Source: Rhodococcoides fascians NBRC 12155 = LMG 3623
GTDB taxonomy: Bacteria; Actinomycetota; Actinomycetes; Mycobacteriales; Mycobacteriaceae
Length of the DNA: 64,000 bases
Assembly: GCF_001894785.1 (NCBI RefSeq)
Contig: NZ_BCWW01000011.1
Location: forward strand, 62,001 to 126,000
Direction: 5' to 3'
Shown one piece after another: positions 63,529 to 64,000 of this stretch. The translations under genes were made by a program, and so were the position numbers. The notes beneath the pieces are model-generated. The model ran no database searches, was not told the origin of the DNA, and was given only the letters and a program-made list of their open reading frames with translations. Each line of letters begins with the position of its first letter. The first letter of the stretch is position 1.

Positions 63529-64000
63529 TTATATCGACACATAGATCTGGCTGCGATGCCAGTTGAGGTACGACACTTCGGGCGCTACAGACTCCGGACC
63601 CAGAAAAATTCGATCCCCTAACGGCGGCTTTCCCAGTGCGTATCTAAGCGGGGCGGCAGCCGACACGTCGTCCTCAACACTGGGCGCGTAGCTGATGCTG
63701 AGATCGTCATTCACCGTGATGAGCCCAGTATCGAATGCAACATCATGAGTGGGACACGCCGTCAGACCATTTCGCGGGTCCAGGCGCTCCTTGTTGTTGC
63801 TGTCCCGCCAGGGTTTGATGTGGCTTGCAGCCATCATCCGCGGTCGCCGCTTACCGCCGATCACCCCGCTCATTCCGCAGAACACGCACCGGTGCTGATG
63901 ATTTCGCAACACCGATTGCGCAAACCGATGCTGCCCTACGCGTACCGCTGACGTCAGCATCCTCTCGGTCGTCAGAATGGGGATGTCGGCCCGCTTGCGC
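63529..64000 (-). CDS. HNH endonuclease, N-terminus beyond the right edge
   Basis: The visible part, 157 codons, is the C-terminal portion of an HNH restriction-type endonuclease. It shows AVRVGQHRFAQSVLRNHQHR, a CxxC knuckle (CVFCG) that lacks the usual second pair, then AASHIKPWRDSNNKERLDP, RNGLTACPTHDVAFDTGLI. The order of His in ASHI, Asn in RNGL and His in THDVAFD is the HNH core. An ATG exists at 63960, but the frame stays open to the edge (KRADIPILTTERM) and the conserved VRVGQHRF block begins only five residues after it, so the gene almost surely starts outside the window. Its role would be DNA cleavage; it is convergent with the lipase-like gene. Confidence 0.85.
   Translation of the reverse strand, partial: RKRADIPILTTERMLTSAVRVGQHRFAQSVLRNHQHRCVFCGMSGVIGGKRRPRMMAASHIKPWRDSNNKERLDPRNGLTACPTHDVAFDTGLITVNDDLSISYAPSVEDDVSAAAPLRYALGKPPLGDRIFLGPESVAPEVSYLNWHRSQIYVSI

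Noticed and set aside
1-64000. CRISPR arrays, tRNA or rRNA genes, insertion sequences and integrases
   Set aside because: None was recognised by reading. Short repeats seen are inside coding low-complexity regions such as the DUF4352 head, and no TPsiC-type arm with matching stems was found.

Overview
The window looks like chromosomal DNA of a high-GC actinomycete of the Rhodococcus/Nocardiaceae type. The signs are strong G/C bias at third codon positions, frequent GTG starts, many ATGA/GTGA translational overlaps, and a content of catabolic operons, actinobacterial DUF4352 and VWA proteins and a NarL-type two-component pair. Genus is inferred from style and content, not from a marker gene.

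Layout. (1) 1-8.1 kb: a LacI-controlled carbohydrate or sugar-acid locus. A leftward, tightly coupled operon (Gfo/Idh/MocA oxidoreductase, DUF993 aldolase-like protein, sugar phosphate isomerase/epimerase, glycerate kinase cut by the left edge) is divergent from lacI and a NitT/TauT-type ABC importer. The same 14-bp core operator sits at 4070-4083 and, in reverse orientation, at 5242-5255. (2) 8.1-23.4 kb: a GntR-controlled locus. A leftward acyl-CoA operon (MaoC hydratase, CaiB CoA-transferase, MmgE/PrpD, acyl-CoA dehydrogenase, CitE-like lyase) lies opposite a rightward operon for hydantoinase/oxoprolinase A and B and an amidase, followed by a second NitT/TauT importer. Three related 17-bp palindromes tie these together. 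The set reads as import of a cyclic amide or imide, ring opening, deamidation, CoA activation, dehydrogenation, hydration and retro-aldol cleavage. (3) 23.4-29.6 kb: two DUF4352 lipoprotein-like/membrane paralogues, one intact VWA gene and one VWA relic flanking a divergent LysR-SDR pair, then a histidine kinase and response regulator.

(4) 29.6-34.1 kb: a gene-poor, less GC-rich tract. It holds a two-gene cassette (PD-(D/E)XK-like nuclease plus a proteasome-like Ntn hydrolase) and the decayed remains of a UvrD-like helicase. (5) 34.1-50.9 kb: a complete type 1 BREX locus (HTH protein, brxA, brxB, brxC, pglX, pglZ, brxL) whose last gene overlaps a SIR2-HerA pair. Its BrxL carries a MITD1-like C-terminal domain where the characterised enteric BrxL has a Lon-type protease domain. 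(6) 51.1-64 kb: a second set of defence-like genes: an SF2 helicase with an HTH tail, a 1631-residue SF1 helicase/Vsr-like nuclease/winged-helix fusion, a divergent DUF262-DUF1524 (GmrSD-like) protein with a RAMA-like tail, an EVE-DUF3883 protein, a membrane-tailed lipase-like protein, and an HNH endonuclease cut by the right edge.

The right half is therefore a defence island of about 33 kb. No integrase, tRNA or transposase was recognised at its borders. The most interesting candidates for undescribed biology are the nuclease/Ntn-hydrolase pair at 30.9-32.6 kb, the BrxL variant coupled to SIR2-HerA, and the multi-gene nuclease/helicase/lipase cluster at 51-63.5 kb.
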